NCBI GenBank assembly: GCA_905215275.1
Contig: CAJMPE010000020.1
Coordinates: 1 to 16,737 of the forward strand
DNA: 16,737 bases
Direction of reading: 5' to 3'
Source: an uncultured bacterium
Lineage (GTDB): Bacteria > Actinomycetota > Coriobacteriia > Coriobacteriales > Coriobacteriaceae
Of the stretch, positions 1-7,002 are shown in pieces. Within the stretch, counting starts at the first letter, position 1, and the number at the start of each line of letters is the position of its first letter. A program made the position numbers and the translations under genes. The notes beneath the pieces were generated by a model that was not told the DNA's origin, made no database searches, and saw only the letters and a program-made list of their open reading frames with translations.

Positions 1-1
1 G

Positions 2-1681
2 CACAACCGCGATCACGGCGGGCTGATCTTCTGCGACCTGCGCGATCGCACCGGCTACACCCAGGTGGTCGTCGACCCCGATTGCGTGCCCGAGGAGGAC
101 TTCCACAAGGCAGAGCATCTGGGTCGCGAGTACGCCCTGCAGATCACCGGCACGGTTCGCGACCGCGGCGCCGACGCCGTGAACCCGAACATGGCCACCG
201 GCGAGATCGAGGTGCTGGCCAGCAAGGTCAACGTGCTCAACGAATCCGTCACCCCGCCGTTCTCCATCGAGGACGGCATCGAGACCAGTGAGGACACCCG
301 TCTGCGCTATCGCTATCTGGACCTCCGTCGTCCCGAGATGATGGCCAACCTCAAGCTGCGCTCCGACTTTACCTTTGCCATTCGCGAGGCGCTGCACAAC
401 CGTGAGTTCATGGAGGTCGAGACGCCCTCCCTGTTCAAGTCCACGCCCGAGGGCGCTCGCGACTTCATCGTTCCCAGCCGTATTCAGCCGGGTAACTTCT
501 ACGCCCTGCCGCAGTCCCCGCAGCTCCTGAAGCAGCTGCTCATGGTCGGTGGCGTCGAGCGCTACTACCAGGTTGCCAAGTGCTTCCGCGACGAGGACCT
601 GCGTGCCGACCGTCAGCCCGAGTTCACCCAGGTCGATATCGAGATGTCCTTCGTGGACCAGAACGATGTCATGAGCGCGCTCGAGGAGGTTCTTGCCGAT
701 GCTTTCGGCCGCATGGGTGTCGAGATGCCCACGCCGCTGCGTCGCATGAACTACTGGGATGCCATGGACACCTATGGCTCCGATAAGCCCGATACCCGCT
801 ATGGCATGCACCTGGTCGACCTGACCGACATCTTTGCCAACTCCAAGTTCAAGGTCTTTGCGACTGCCGCAAACGAGGAGGGCTCTGTCGTCAAGGCCAT
901 CAACGCCAAGGGCGCCGGCGCCTGGGCACGTGCCAAGATCGATAAGCTTGCCGGCGTGGCCTCCACGTTTGGCGCCAAGGGCCTGGCTTGGATCGCCTTC
1001 CGTGAGGACGGCTCCATCAACAGCCCCATCGTCAAGTTCTTCTCGGACGAGGAGATGGCGGCTCTGCGCGAGCGCATGGACGTCGAGCCCGGCGACCTTG
1101 TGATGTTCGCCGCCGGCCCGCGCCTGCTCTCCGACGAGATCCTGGGCGGCATGCGTTCCCACATGGCCAATGCGCTCGAGATCAAGCGCGAGGGTCACGA
1201 CTTCCTGTGGGTCGTCAACTTCCCGCTGTTCCACTGGGATGAGGACCGCAAGGCCTATGCTGCCGAGCACCAGCCCTTTACCCTGCCGACCGAGACCGAC
1301 ATCGCCAAGATCGAGGCCGATCCGCTGGCAGCCGGTTCGTGCACCTACGACTTTGTCATGGACGGCTTTGAGGCCGGCGGCGGCGGTATGCGTATCCACA
1401 ACGCCGAGATGCAGATGTCCATGCTCAAGCTCCTGGGCTTTACCGAGGAGCGCGCCGAGTCTCAGTTTGGCTTCCTCATGGAGGCCCTCAAGTTTGGTGC
1501 GCCCCCGATGGGCGGTTTCGCTCTGGGTCTGGACCGCGTGTGCATGCTGCTCACCGGTTCCGACTCCATCCGCGACGTCATGGCGTTCCCCAAGACGGCC
1601 AGTGGCTCCGACCTTATGTCGGGTGCTCCGAGTGCCGTTTCCGGCGCCCAGCTCAAGGACGTCAGCCTGCGCCTGATGTAG
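2..1681 (+). CDS. aspS: Aspartyl-tRNA synthetase, 5' end cut by the window
   Basis: Class IIb aminoacyl-tRNA synthetase that charges tRNA-Asp with aspartate in the cytoplasm. The frame is already open at base 2, and about 25 residues of the N-terminal anticodon-binding OB fold lie outside the window; 559 residues are visible. Class II motif 2 starts at residue 195 of the visible part (FRDEDLRADRQPEF). Motif 3 is at 505-512 (GFALGLDR). The middle region, with the insertion typical of bacterial AspRS, is present. The C terminus ends normally (AFPKTASGSDLMSGAPS and about 15 more residues) at TAG. The fifth visible residue is His in RDHGG, aligned with Leu30 of E. coli AspRS (RDLGS). In the literature His at this place is one marker of non-discriminating enzymes that also charge tRNA-Asn. 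A strong terminator follows within 30 bases. Identification is secure; tRNA specificity is inference. Confidence 0.97.
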   Translation, partial: HNRDHGGLIFCDLRDRTGYTQVVVDPDCVPEEDFHKAEHLGREYALQITGTVRDRGADAVNPNMATGEIEVLASKVNVLNESVTPPFSIEDGIETSEDTRLRYRYLDLRRPEMMANLKLRSDFTFAIREALHNREFMEVETPSLFKSTPEGARDFIVPSRIQPGNFYALPQSPQLLKQLLMVGGVERYYQVAKCFRDEDLRADRQPEFTQVDIEMSFVDQNDVMSALEEVLADAFGRMGVEMPTPLRRMNYWDAMDTYGSDKPDTRYGMHLVDLTDIFANSKFKVFATAANEEGSVVKAINAKGAGAWARAKIDKLAGVASTFGAKGLAWIAFREDGSINSPIVKFFSDEEMAALRERMDVEPGDLVMFAAGPRLLSDEILGGMRSHMANALEIKREGHDFLWVVNFPLFHWDEDRKAYAAEHQPFTLPTETDIAKIEADPLAAGSCTYDFVMDGFEAGGGGMRIHNAEMQMSMLKLLGFTEERAESQFGFLMEALKFGAPPMGGFALGLDRVCMLLTGSDSIRDVMAFPKTASGSDLMSGAPSAVSGAQLKDVSLRLM

Positions 1682-1705
1682 GCAAGCGGCTACATATTGC
1701 TTGCA

Positions 1706-1739
1706 ACGAGGGAAGGACGTGTGCCTTCCCTCGTTTTTT
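1706..1739 (+). terminator. Intrinsic terminator of aspS
   Basis: An 11-bp perfect stem, ACGAGGGAAGG (1706-1716) with CCTTCCCTCGT (1724-1734), has a 7-nt loop and is followed by a run of six T. It starts 25 bases after the aspS stop codon. Confidence 0.92.
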
Positions 1740-1780
1740 ATGCGCCGAGATTGTGAGGGTATATAGGGTGACCGGGCGTC

Positions 1781-1982
1781 GCGGAAAGTGCGTCCCGGAA
1801 TCTGGGTCCAGAACGGGTCGCGCTTTCCCAAAGGGGGCCCTCTGGGAAAGCGCGACCCAGAATTCAGCAAAATAATGGGGCACAGTTTCCGGTTGAGCTG
1901 TCTAGCGGAAACTGTGCCCCAGAATGAGCGCTCAAAACGGGGCAGGCTTTCCGCAACAACTGTCTGGCGGAAAGCCTGTCCC
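1781..1982. repeat. Array of three structured hairpin repeats plus a half unit
   Basis: Three consecutive 16-bp inverted repeats lie at 1815-1830/1843-1858, 1876-1891/1906-1921 and 1939-1954/1967-1982. Loops are 12, 14 and 12 nt and both spacers are 17 nt. The first two stems are perfect; the third has one G-T wobble. A lone right arm (GCGGAAAGTGCGTCCC, 1781-1796) sits in register 18 nt before the first unit, so it looks like a fourth, truncated unit. Left arms follow GGG-N-C-NNNN-TTTCC; the variable positions differ between units but are matched by the partner arm each time. Three of the four right arms end in CCC(A/G)GAAT. The array fills the space between the convergent ends of aspS and the LacI-type gene. 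It may be a multi-copy REP-like element; copy number elsewhere cannot be judged here. Confidence 0.88.
1939..1982 (-). terminator. Probable terminator of the LacI-type gene (third hairpin of the array)
   Basis: Read on the minus strand, this 16-bp GC-rich stem begins 6 bases after the repressor stop codon and is followed by GTTTTGAG. The T run is short (four), so termination may be modest. The second hairpin (1876-1921), followed on the minus strand by ATTATTTT, may act as a back-up. No other terminator is visible for this gene. Confidence 0.5.
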
Positions 1983-1988
1983 AGTTTC

Positions 1989-3005
1989 TTATAGCGAGTC
2001 TCTCTGGATCAGCTGCATGTGCATCACGGAGGTGGTGGGCTCGGCGCCCTTGATCATGTCGAGCGCAATGTTGGCGGCCATGTGGCCTTCTTCGCGCAGG
2101 GGCTGGCGGACGGTCGTGAGCGCGGGGACGCAGCGCGTCGCAATCTCGTGATCGTCGAAGCCGACGACGGAAACGTCCGCCGGAACGGATAGGCCTGCCT
2201 CGTTGAGTGCGGTGATGACGCCAGCCGCGATACGGTCCGACCCGCAGAGCACGCCATCGAAAGCAATCTCGCGCGCGAGGATCTGGTGCATGGCCTGATA
2301 GCCGTCTCCGCTGTTCCAGCCGGTATAGATAACGTTTGCGTCTGGGAGGTCTTCGCCCAAGACGGCGCGGTAGCCGCGCAGACGGTCGACAACAGCGGGG
2401 TTGTCTTGCGGTCCCAACACGGCGACGATATCTTTGCGCCCGCGATCCTTCATGGCGAGTGCCGCAAAATGTCCGCCCTCTTCGTCGTCGGAGTAGACCG
2501 TCGAGAACACATCGCGATAGGGGTGGCCCTCGAGCTGGCCGCACAACACGGTGGGTACGCCCAGCTCGCGCAGCACCTCGAGCAGCTCGCTGCCCTTGTA
2601 GGGGGAGACGTCGATCACGGCGTCGAACGAGCGGCGCTCAAAGTGCTCGCGTGCGCGGTTGCGCTCATGCGTAGAAGACGCCTGCAAGATAACGGGCAGA
2701 TAGGACGACTCCGACAGTTCCTCGGTAATGCCGCTCAAAAACTCGCTATAGGTGGGGTCGCTGAAGAGTTCACTCAGGGGCTCGGTCACGAGCACGGCGA
2801 TGATTTCCGTGCGCCCGACAGCGAGCGCTCGGCCACGAGCGTTGGGGACAAAATTGACTTCCTTGGCCGCCGCGCGGACGCGCTTTTTGGTTTCCTCGCT
2901 AATGCGGGGCGAATCGTTGAGAGCGCGCGATGCCGTGGAGCGCGACACGCCGGCAGCTGCGGCAACCTCGGCAAGCGTAGGTGCGGTGCGAACTGGTTGG
3001 GTCAT
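1989..3005 (-). CDS. LacI/GalR-family transcriptional regulator of the beta-galactosidase operon
   Basis: This 338-residue DNA-binding repressor has the usual length of the family. The N-terminal helix-turn-helix covers residues 10-29 (TLAEVAAAAGVSRSTASRAL). The residues at the specificity positions of the recognition helix (Tyr17/Gln18 of E. coli LacI) are Arg22 and Ser23. The hinge helix is at about 55-62 (NARGRALA), with Leu61 where LacI uses Leu56 to open the central CG step. The rest is a periplasmic-binding-protein-like sugar-sensing domain, ending near ALTTVRQPLREEGHMAAN. The ATG at 3005 has AGGAG about 6 bases upstream. The gene is divergent from the beta-galactosidase gene, and the spacer holds three CG-centred palindromes of LacI-family type. 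Control of the lac genes by this protein is therefore likely; the inducer (lactose, allolactose or another galactoside) is not shown by the sequence. Confidence 0.93.
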   Translation of the reverse strand: MTQPVRTAPTLAEVAAAAGVSRSTASRALNDSPRISEETKKRVRAAAKEVNFVPNARGRALAVGRTEIIAVLVTEPLSELFSDPTYSEFLSGITEELSESSYLPVILQASSTHERNRAREHFERRSFDAVIDVSPYKGSELLEVLRELGVPTVLCGQLEGHPYRDVFSTVYSDDEEGGHFAALAMKDRGRKDIVAVLGPQDNPAVVDRLRGYRAVLGEDLPDANVIYTGWNSGDGYQAMHQILAREIAFDGVLCGSDRIAAGVITALNEAGLSVPADVSVVGFDDHEIATRCVPALTTVRQPLREEGHMAANIALDMIKGAEPTTSVMHMQLIQRDSL

Positions 3006-3066
3006 GGCGTCTCCTGGAAAATGCGGTCGATGTTGTCACTGATACGGGCTGGTGCGGATACAGCTT

Positions 3067-3072
3067 ACTATA
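3067..3072 (-). promoter_or_regulatory. Candidate -10 box of the LacI-type gene
   Basis: On the minus strand this reads TATAGT (five of six to consensus), about 60 bases before the repressor ATG. No good -35 is seen at 16-18 bp. A palindrome CCGGTGACCGG (3099-3109) and a single operator half site TGCAACC (3118-3124) lie just upstream, which might allow autoregulation. Confidence 0.4.
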
Positions 3073-3207
3073 GTGCGCCTGAACAGCGTTCATGATATCC
3101 GGTGACCGGTGTCGTTTTGCAACCAAGCCGAAATCGAATACGTCTCGTGTGGGTGAGATATCAGCGGGCGTGGAGGTTGCCTACGAGCTTAAGAACGATG
3201 TCTTGCG

Positions 3208-3225
3208 CTGAGTTTCGATACTCAG
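3208..3225. repeat. Short inverted repeat in the lac divergent spacer
   Basis: CTGAGT (3208-3213) and ACTCAG (3220-3225) are perfect 6-bp arms around TTCGAT. It lies about 25 bp upstream of operator 1 and does not resemble the operators, so it could be a site for a second regulator. It could also be chance. Confidence 0.35.
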
Positions 3226-3248
3226 GGTGACATAAGTGTTGCGATTGT

Positions 3249-3262
3249 ACAACCGGTTGCAC
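3249..3262. promoter_or_regulatory. lac operator 1 (distal)
   Basis: First copy of ACAACCGGTTGCAC. With two further bases on the left it forms a 16-bp palindrome with one mismatch (GTACAACC/GGTTGCAC), centred on CG as is usual for LacI-family operators. It lies furthest from lacZ, upstream of the -35 candidate. Confidence 0.85.
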
Positions 3263-3293
3263 CGTTAACCCGGCCAAATCGACCGTTCAGCGG

Positions 3294-3307
3294 ACAACCG
3301 GTTGCAC
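3294..3307. promoter_or_regulatory. lac operator 2 (over the -35 region)
   Basis: Second identical 14-bp copy of ACAACCGGTTGCAC, 45 bp from operator 1. It contains the TTGCAC that best serves as the lacZ -35 box, so bound repressor would block RNA polymerase. Confidence 0.88.
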
Positions 3308-3331
3308 AGTTTTTTGCATCGCCCGTAAGAT
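3302..3331 (+). promoter_or_regulatory. Probable lacZ promoter
   Basis: The best pair is TTGCAC (3302-3307) and TAAGAT (3326-3331) with an 18-bp spacer. Transcription would start near 3338, inside operator 3. The boxes are imperfect, so the assignment rests partly on its fit between the operators. Confidence 0.5.
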
Positions 3332-3335
3332 AAGG

Positions 3336-3349
3336 ACAACCGGTTGCAC
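3336..3349. promoter_or_regulatory. lac operator 3 (over the transcription start)
   Basis: Third identical copy of ACAACCGGTTGCAC, 42 bp (about four helical turns) after operator 2, between the candidate -10 box and the lacZ ribosome binding site. Confidence 0.88.
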
Positions 3350-3381
3350 AAGAATCACTACGATGACGAAGGAGCATCACC

Positions 3382-6300
3382 ATGGACGCCATTAACGATT
3401 GGGAAAACCAAGCGCTCACCCACAGGAACCGCCTGGCACCCCATGCGTACTTTATGGGTTACGAGACCGCCGATCTCGCCGCTACGTACAGCCGCGAGCT
3501 GTCGCGCGGGTTTGTCCAGCTGTCCGGCTCGTGGCAGTTCCGCCTCTTTGAGGGACCTGCTGCCGTTTCCAACGAGGAGCTCTCCACGTACGAGCCCGAG
3601 TGGGATCACGTGGAAGTTCCGCACCTGTGGCAGGTAGATGGCTACGGCAACCTTGCCTATACCGACGAGGGCTTCCCGTTCCCGGTGGATCAGCCGTTTG
3701 TTCCCTCCGATGACCCCACGGGCGTCTACCAGCGCATCGTCAACCTTCCCGCTGTTCCTGCCGGCGCTCGCGAGATCATTCGCTTCGACGGCATCGAGAG
3801 CTATGGCGAGCTGTACGTCAACGGTCAGTTTATCGGCATGACCAAGGGCTCGCGCCTGTCCGCCGAGTTCGACGTGACCGACGCACTTGTCGAGGGCGAC
3901 AACCTTTTTGCGGTTAAGGTCTTGCAGTACAGCGATGGCAGCTACATCGAGGACCAGGATATGTGGTGGGCCTCGGGCATCTTCCGCGACGTGTACCTTA
4001 TGCAGCGTCCCGCCGCGCATCTAGTAGACTTTAGGTTCCGCACGCACCGCGAGGGCGATACCGCTCTGATCACGCTCGATACGGTGGCCGAGGGCGCTTC
4101 CCGCGTTGTGTTTACGCTCAGCGATGGCGAGAACGTGGTGGCTACGGGTGAGTGCGTCGACGGCCATGCCGAATGCAACGTGACCGATGCCCACTTCTGG
4201 AACCCCGAGGACCCCTTCCTCTATGACCTTACGTTTGAGGTCTACGACGGTGACGAGGTCAGCGAGTACGTTCCGCATCGCCAGGGTCTTGCCGAGGTGA
4301 CGGTCGAGGGCAATCATATCTACCTCAACGGCACTTACTTTAAGATGCATGGCGTCAACCGCCACGATCACGACGATCACAAGGGCCGCGCCGTGGGCCT
4401 CGATCGCATGCGCCGCGACCTGGAGCTCATGAAGCAGCACAACATCAACGCGGTGCGCACGTCCCACTACGCCAACGACCCGCGCTTCTACGAGCTGTGC
4501 GATGAGTATGGCATCATGCTGGTCGCCGAGACCGATATGGAGAGCCACGGCTTCGAGAATATCGGCAATATCGCCCTGGTCACCGACGACCCGGCATGGG
4601 AGCCGGCCTACGTCGACCGTATTGAGCGCCTGGTGATGCAGGAGCGCAACCACGCCTGCATCATTATGTGGTCGATGGGCAACGAGAGCGGCTATGGCTG
4701 CAACATCCGTGCAATGTATGCCAAGGCTCACGAGCTCGATGGTCGTCCGGTCCATTACGAGGAGGACCGCAACGCCGATACCGTTGATGTCATTTCCACG
4801 ATGTACTCCCGTGTTTCGCAGATGAACGACTTTGGCGAGCATCCGTTCCCCAAGCCGCGCATCAACTGCGAGTACGGTCACTCCATGGGCAACGGTCCCG
4901 GGGGCCTGTCCGAGTACCAGGAGGTCTTTGATCGCTGGGATTGCATCCAGGGCCAGTTTATTTGGGAATGGTGCGACCACGGTCTGGCTGCTGTGACCGA
5001 GGACGGCGTTGCCTACGATATGTATGGTGGCGACAACGGCGATTACCCCAACAACAGCAACTTCTGCATCGATGGCATGGTGTTCCCTTGGCAGCAGCCG
5101 AGCCCGGGCCTCACTGAGTATGGCCAGGTCATCTGCCCGGTTCGCATGGCCTACGATGCCGAGGCGGGCGAGCTGACTGTCACCAACAAGCGTTGGTTCA
5201 CCACCCTCGAGGATGTCTGTCTGTCGGCGGAGACCCTGGTGGACGGCGACGTAGTGTGCCGCAAGACGCTCGTGCCCGGTGCGGTTGCCCCCGGTGAGTC
5301 CGTCCAGCTTCCGCTAGTGATTCACGAGGCCGCGGTAGGCGAGACCCTGCTGACCGTGCGCGCCTACACCATGGCCGCTCACGTCTGGTGCAAGCCGATG
5401 TTCCAACTGGGCGCAAGCCAGTTTGCCATCGCAAACCATCCGGCGCCGGCAATTGTCGCCCCCGTGCGCCCCGAGCTTACGGTCGAGGAGACCGAGCAGG
5501 AGATTCGCATTCACTCCCTCAATGGCGAGCTGACCTTCAGCAAGGTAAGCGGCACCGTGAGCGAGTGGAAGGCATCCGGCCGCGACGTCATGGCCTCCGG
5601 TCCCCAGGTCGGTTTTTGGCATCCGCTCGTCGACAACCACGCCCAGGAGTACGACTCCCTGTGGAAGGACAACTTCATCGATGTAATGCAGACGTCCACC
5701 CGCAAGGTTTCTTGGAAGCAGGACGGCAATGCGGTCGTCGTTACCGTGAGCCAGCGCATTGCTCCTCCCGTCCGTGCGTTCGGCATGCGCGTCGAGCTTG
5801 TCTACACCGTGCTTCCGAGCGGTCGCGTCGACCTCAAGGTTTCCGGCGAGCCTTACGGCGACTATTCGGACATTATCCCGCGCATCGGCATCTCCTTTGA
5901 GGTCCCCGGTTGCGATCGTGCCGTCGAGTGGTATGGCCACGGCCCGGGCGAGAACTATCCGGACTCGCTGCGCGCCAACCCGGTCGGCCATTACCGCACT
6001 ACGGTCGACGACATGTTCACGCCGTATGTCATGCCCCAGGATTGCGCTAACCGCGAGGGCACCCGTTGGGTCGCCCTGCGCTCCAGCCACGGTGACGGCG
6101 TGTTGGTGACTCGTCCGACCGACGCCGCTTCCAACCCGTTCTCGTTCTCGGCATGGCCCTATAGCTGCGAGGCCATCGATAACGCCAAGCACGTCTACGA
6201 CCTTGTCAAGGGTGACACGGTCACGGTCAACATCAACGACCAGCTGCTCGGCCTTGGCTCGAACTCTTGGGGTTCCGAGGTGCTCGATTCCTATCGCACC

Positions 6301-6390
6301 CGTTTTGAGAGCTTCAGTTTCGAGGTGTCCCTGCGACCGCTGACGTCTGCCGATCTGGCTCAGGCGCTGGCACCCATTAAGGAGGCATAA
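3382..6390 (+). CDS. lacZ: Beta-galactosidase, glycoside hydrolase family 2 (LacZ/EbgA type)
   Basis: A 1002-residue cytoplasmic enzyme that hydrolyses terminal beta-D-galactosides such as lactose; E. coli LacZ has 1024 residues. Domain order fits GH2: N-terminal jelly roll (about 35-215), an Ig-like domain, the TIM barrel (about 310-600), a second Ig-like domain, and the C-terminal beta-galactosidase small-chain domain (about 704-985). Barrel signatures include MHGVNRHDHD, VRTSHYANDPRFYELCDEYG and MVLVAETDMESHG-like sequence. The acid/base is Glu435 in MWSMGNESGYG and the nucleophile is Glu497 in NCEYGHSMGN. No signal peptide is seen. The ATG has AAGGAGC 7 bases upstream. The gene is divergent from the LacI-type regulator, with three operators over its promoter, and is followed after 3 nt by an EbgC-like gene. 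That pairing suggests an Ebg-like two-subunit enzyme. Confidence 0.96.
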   Translation: MDAINDWENQALTHRNRLAPHAYFMGYETADLAATYSRELSRGFVQLSGSWQFRLFEGPAAVSNEELSTYEPEWDHVEVPHLWQVDGYGNLAYTDEGFPFPVDQPFVPSDDPTGVYQRIVNLPAVPAGAREIIRFDGIESYGELYVNGQFIGMTKGSRLSAEFDVTDALVEGDNLFAVKVLQYSDGSYIEDQDMWWASGIFRDVYLMQRPAAHLVDFRFRTHREGDTALITLDTVAEGASRVVFTLSDGENVVATGECVDGHAECNVTDAHFWNPEDPFLYDLTFEVYDGDEVSEYVPHRQGLAEVTVEGNHIYLNGTYFKMHGVNRHDHDDHKGRAVGLDRMRRDLELMKQHNINAVRTSHYANDPRFYELCDEYGIMLVAETDMESHGFENIGNIALVTDDPAWEPAYVDRIERLVMQERNHACIIMWSMGNESGYGCNIRAMYAKAHELDGRPVHYEEDRNADTVDVISTMYSRVSQMNDFGEHPFPKPRINCEYGHSMGNGPGGLSEYQEVFDRWDCIQGQFIWEWCDHGLAAVTEDGVAYDMYGGDNGDYPNNSNFCIDGMVFPWQQPSPGLTEYGQVICPVRMAYDAEAGELTVTNKRWFTTLEDVCLSAETLVDGDVVCRKTLVPGAVAPGESVQLPLVIHEAAVGETLLTVRAYTMAAHVWCKPMFQLGASQFAIANHPAPAIVAPVRPELTVEETEQEIRIHSLNGELTFSKVSGTVSEWKASGRDVMASGPQVGFWHPLVDNHAQEYDSLWKDNFIDVMQTSTRKVSWKQDGNAVVVTVSQRIAPPVRAFGMRVELVYTVLPSGRVDLKVSGEPYGDYSDIIPRIGISFEVPGCDRAVEWYGHGPGENYPDSLRANPVGHYRTTVDDMFTPYVMPQDCANREGTRWVALRSSHGDGVLVTRPTDAASNPFSFSAWPYSCEAIDNAKHVYDLVKGDTVTVNINDQLLGLGSNSWGSEVLDSYRTRFESFSFEVSLRPLTSADLAQALAPIKEA

Positions 6391-6393
6391 GTC

Positions 6394-6849
6394 ATGCATG
6401 TCTTTAATTCGCGCGCCGATTTCGACGCTCAGATGAAGTCCGTCAGGAAGTGGATGCGTACCGGCCAGGCGCTCGATGGTGTTGCCGACCTGCAGCACGA
6501 CGTGGCTTACTCCATCGGCGACTCGTTGGTGTACTGGTGGGTGAACGCCCACGAGGCGGCTACCGCCGATCTGGTCGGTCACCGTCGCTATCATGCCGTG
6601 CTCGCCCCGCTCGACGGCGACCTGACCGTCGAGGTTGCCCCCAAGGCAAGCCTAACCTGCACCCGCGCCTACAGCGATATCGATGATCGCGAGCGCTTTG
6701 AGGGCGCGGGGGAGAAGGTGGTGATCCCTGCCGGCGGCGTTGCCGTCATTGAGATCGACGAGGCGTATCGCGTCCTCGCCGACACTGCGGATCCCCGCGT
6801 CGTGGTGCTGCACGTGACGGTTGAAGGTTATTCCTTCCCCAACAAGTAG
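6394..6849 (+). CDS. ebgC: EbgC-like beta-galactosidase small subunit (YhcH/YjgK/YiaL family)
   Basis: A 151-residue protein of the size of E. coli EbgC (about 150), the small subunit needed for full activity of the Ebg beta-galactosidase. Family-like features are the central VYWWVNAHEAATADL, the HRRYHAVLAPLDGDLTVEVA segment with its histidines, FEGAGEKVVIPAGGVAVIEIDEAY, and a C terminus VVLHVTVEGY. It begins 3 nt after the beta-galactosidase stop codon, and its strong Shine-Dalgarno AAGGAGG (6379-6385) lies inside the end of that gene, so the two are co-transcribed and probably translationally coupled. No signal peptide or membrane span is present. The call rests on length, composition and the neighbour; a stand-alone sugar-modifying role, as for other family members, is possible but less likely here. 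Confidence 0.82.
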   Translation: MHVFNSRADFDAQMKSVRKWMRTGQALDGVADLQHDVAYSIGDSLVYWWVNAHEAATADLVGHRRYHAVLAPLDGDLTVEVAPKASLTCTRAYSDIDDRERFEGAGEKVVIPAGGVAVIEIDEAYRVLADTADPRVVVLHVTVEGYSFPNK

Positions 6850-6882
6850 TATTCGTCCACCTGGACGTTTGCTTTGCGCCGT

Positions 6883-6926
6883 TAAGGGGGATGGCTTTGT
6901 TGACTCCCTTTTCCCCATTCCCCTTA
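6883..6926 (+). repeat. Long-stem hairpin after the lac operon
   Basis: TAAGGGGGATGG (6883-6894) pairs with CCATTCCCCTTA (6915-6926), 12 bp with one G-U, around a 20-nt loop. Flanking bases can extend it: GCGCC (6876-6880) with GGTGC (6930-6934), and TGGACG (6862-6867) with CGTCCA (6937-6942). The outer pairing competes with the terminator hairpin at 6936-6966. Confidence 0.7.
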
Positions 6927-6935
6927 GCAGGTGCG

Positions 6936-6970
6936 CCGTCCACGATTGCGCTTGCAGTCCGGACGGTTTT
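6936..6970 (+). terminator. Probable terminator of the beta-galactosidase operon
   Basis: CCGTCC (6936-6941) pairs with GGACGG (6961-6966), and inside it GATTGC (6944-6949) pairs with GCAGTC (6954-6959, one G-U) around GCTT. TTTTA follows. It ends 33 bases before the permease ATG, so it separates the lac operon from the permease or acts as an attenuator for it. Confidence 0.65.
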
Positions 6971-7002
6971 AGATGACATTTAATAGATGATTGGGAGGGC
7001 TT

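Noticed and set aside
1781..1982. CRISPR array in the hairpin repeat region
   Set aside because: Only three to four units; the repeats are paired arms of differing sequence, and the spacers are short (17 nt) and similar to each other. No cas genes are present.
6991..7002. TTG 6991 as the start of the permease gene
   Set aside because: It overlaps the GGGAGGG ribosome binding site that serves ATG 7003 and has no site of its own.
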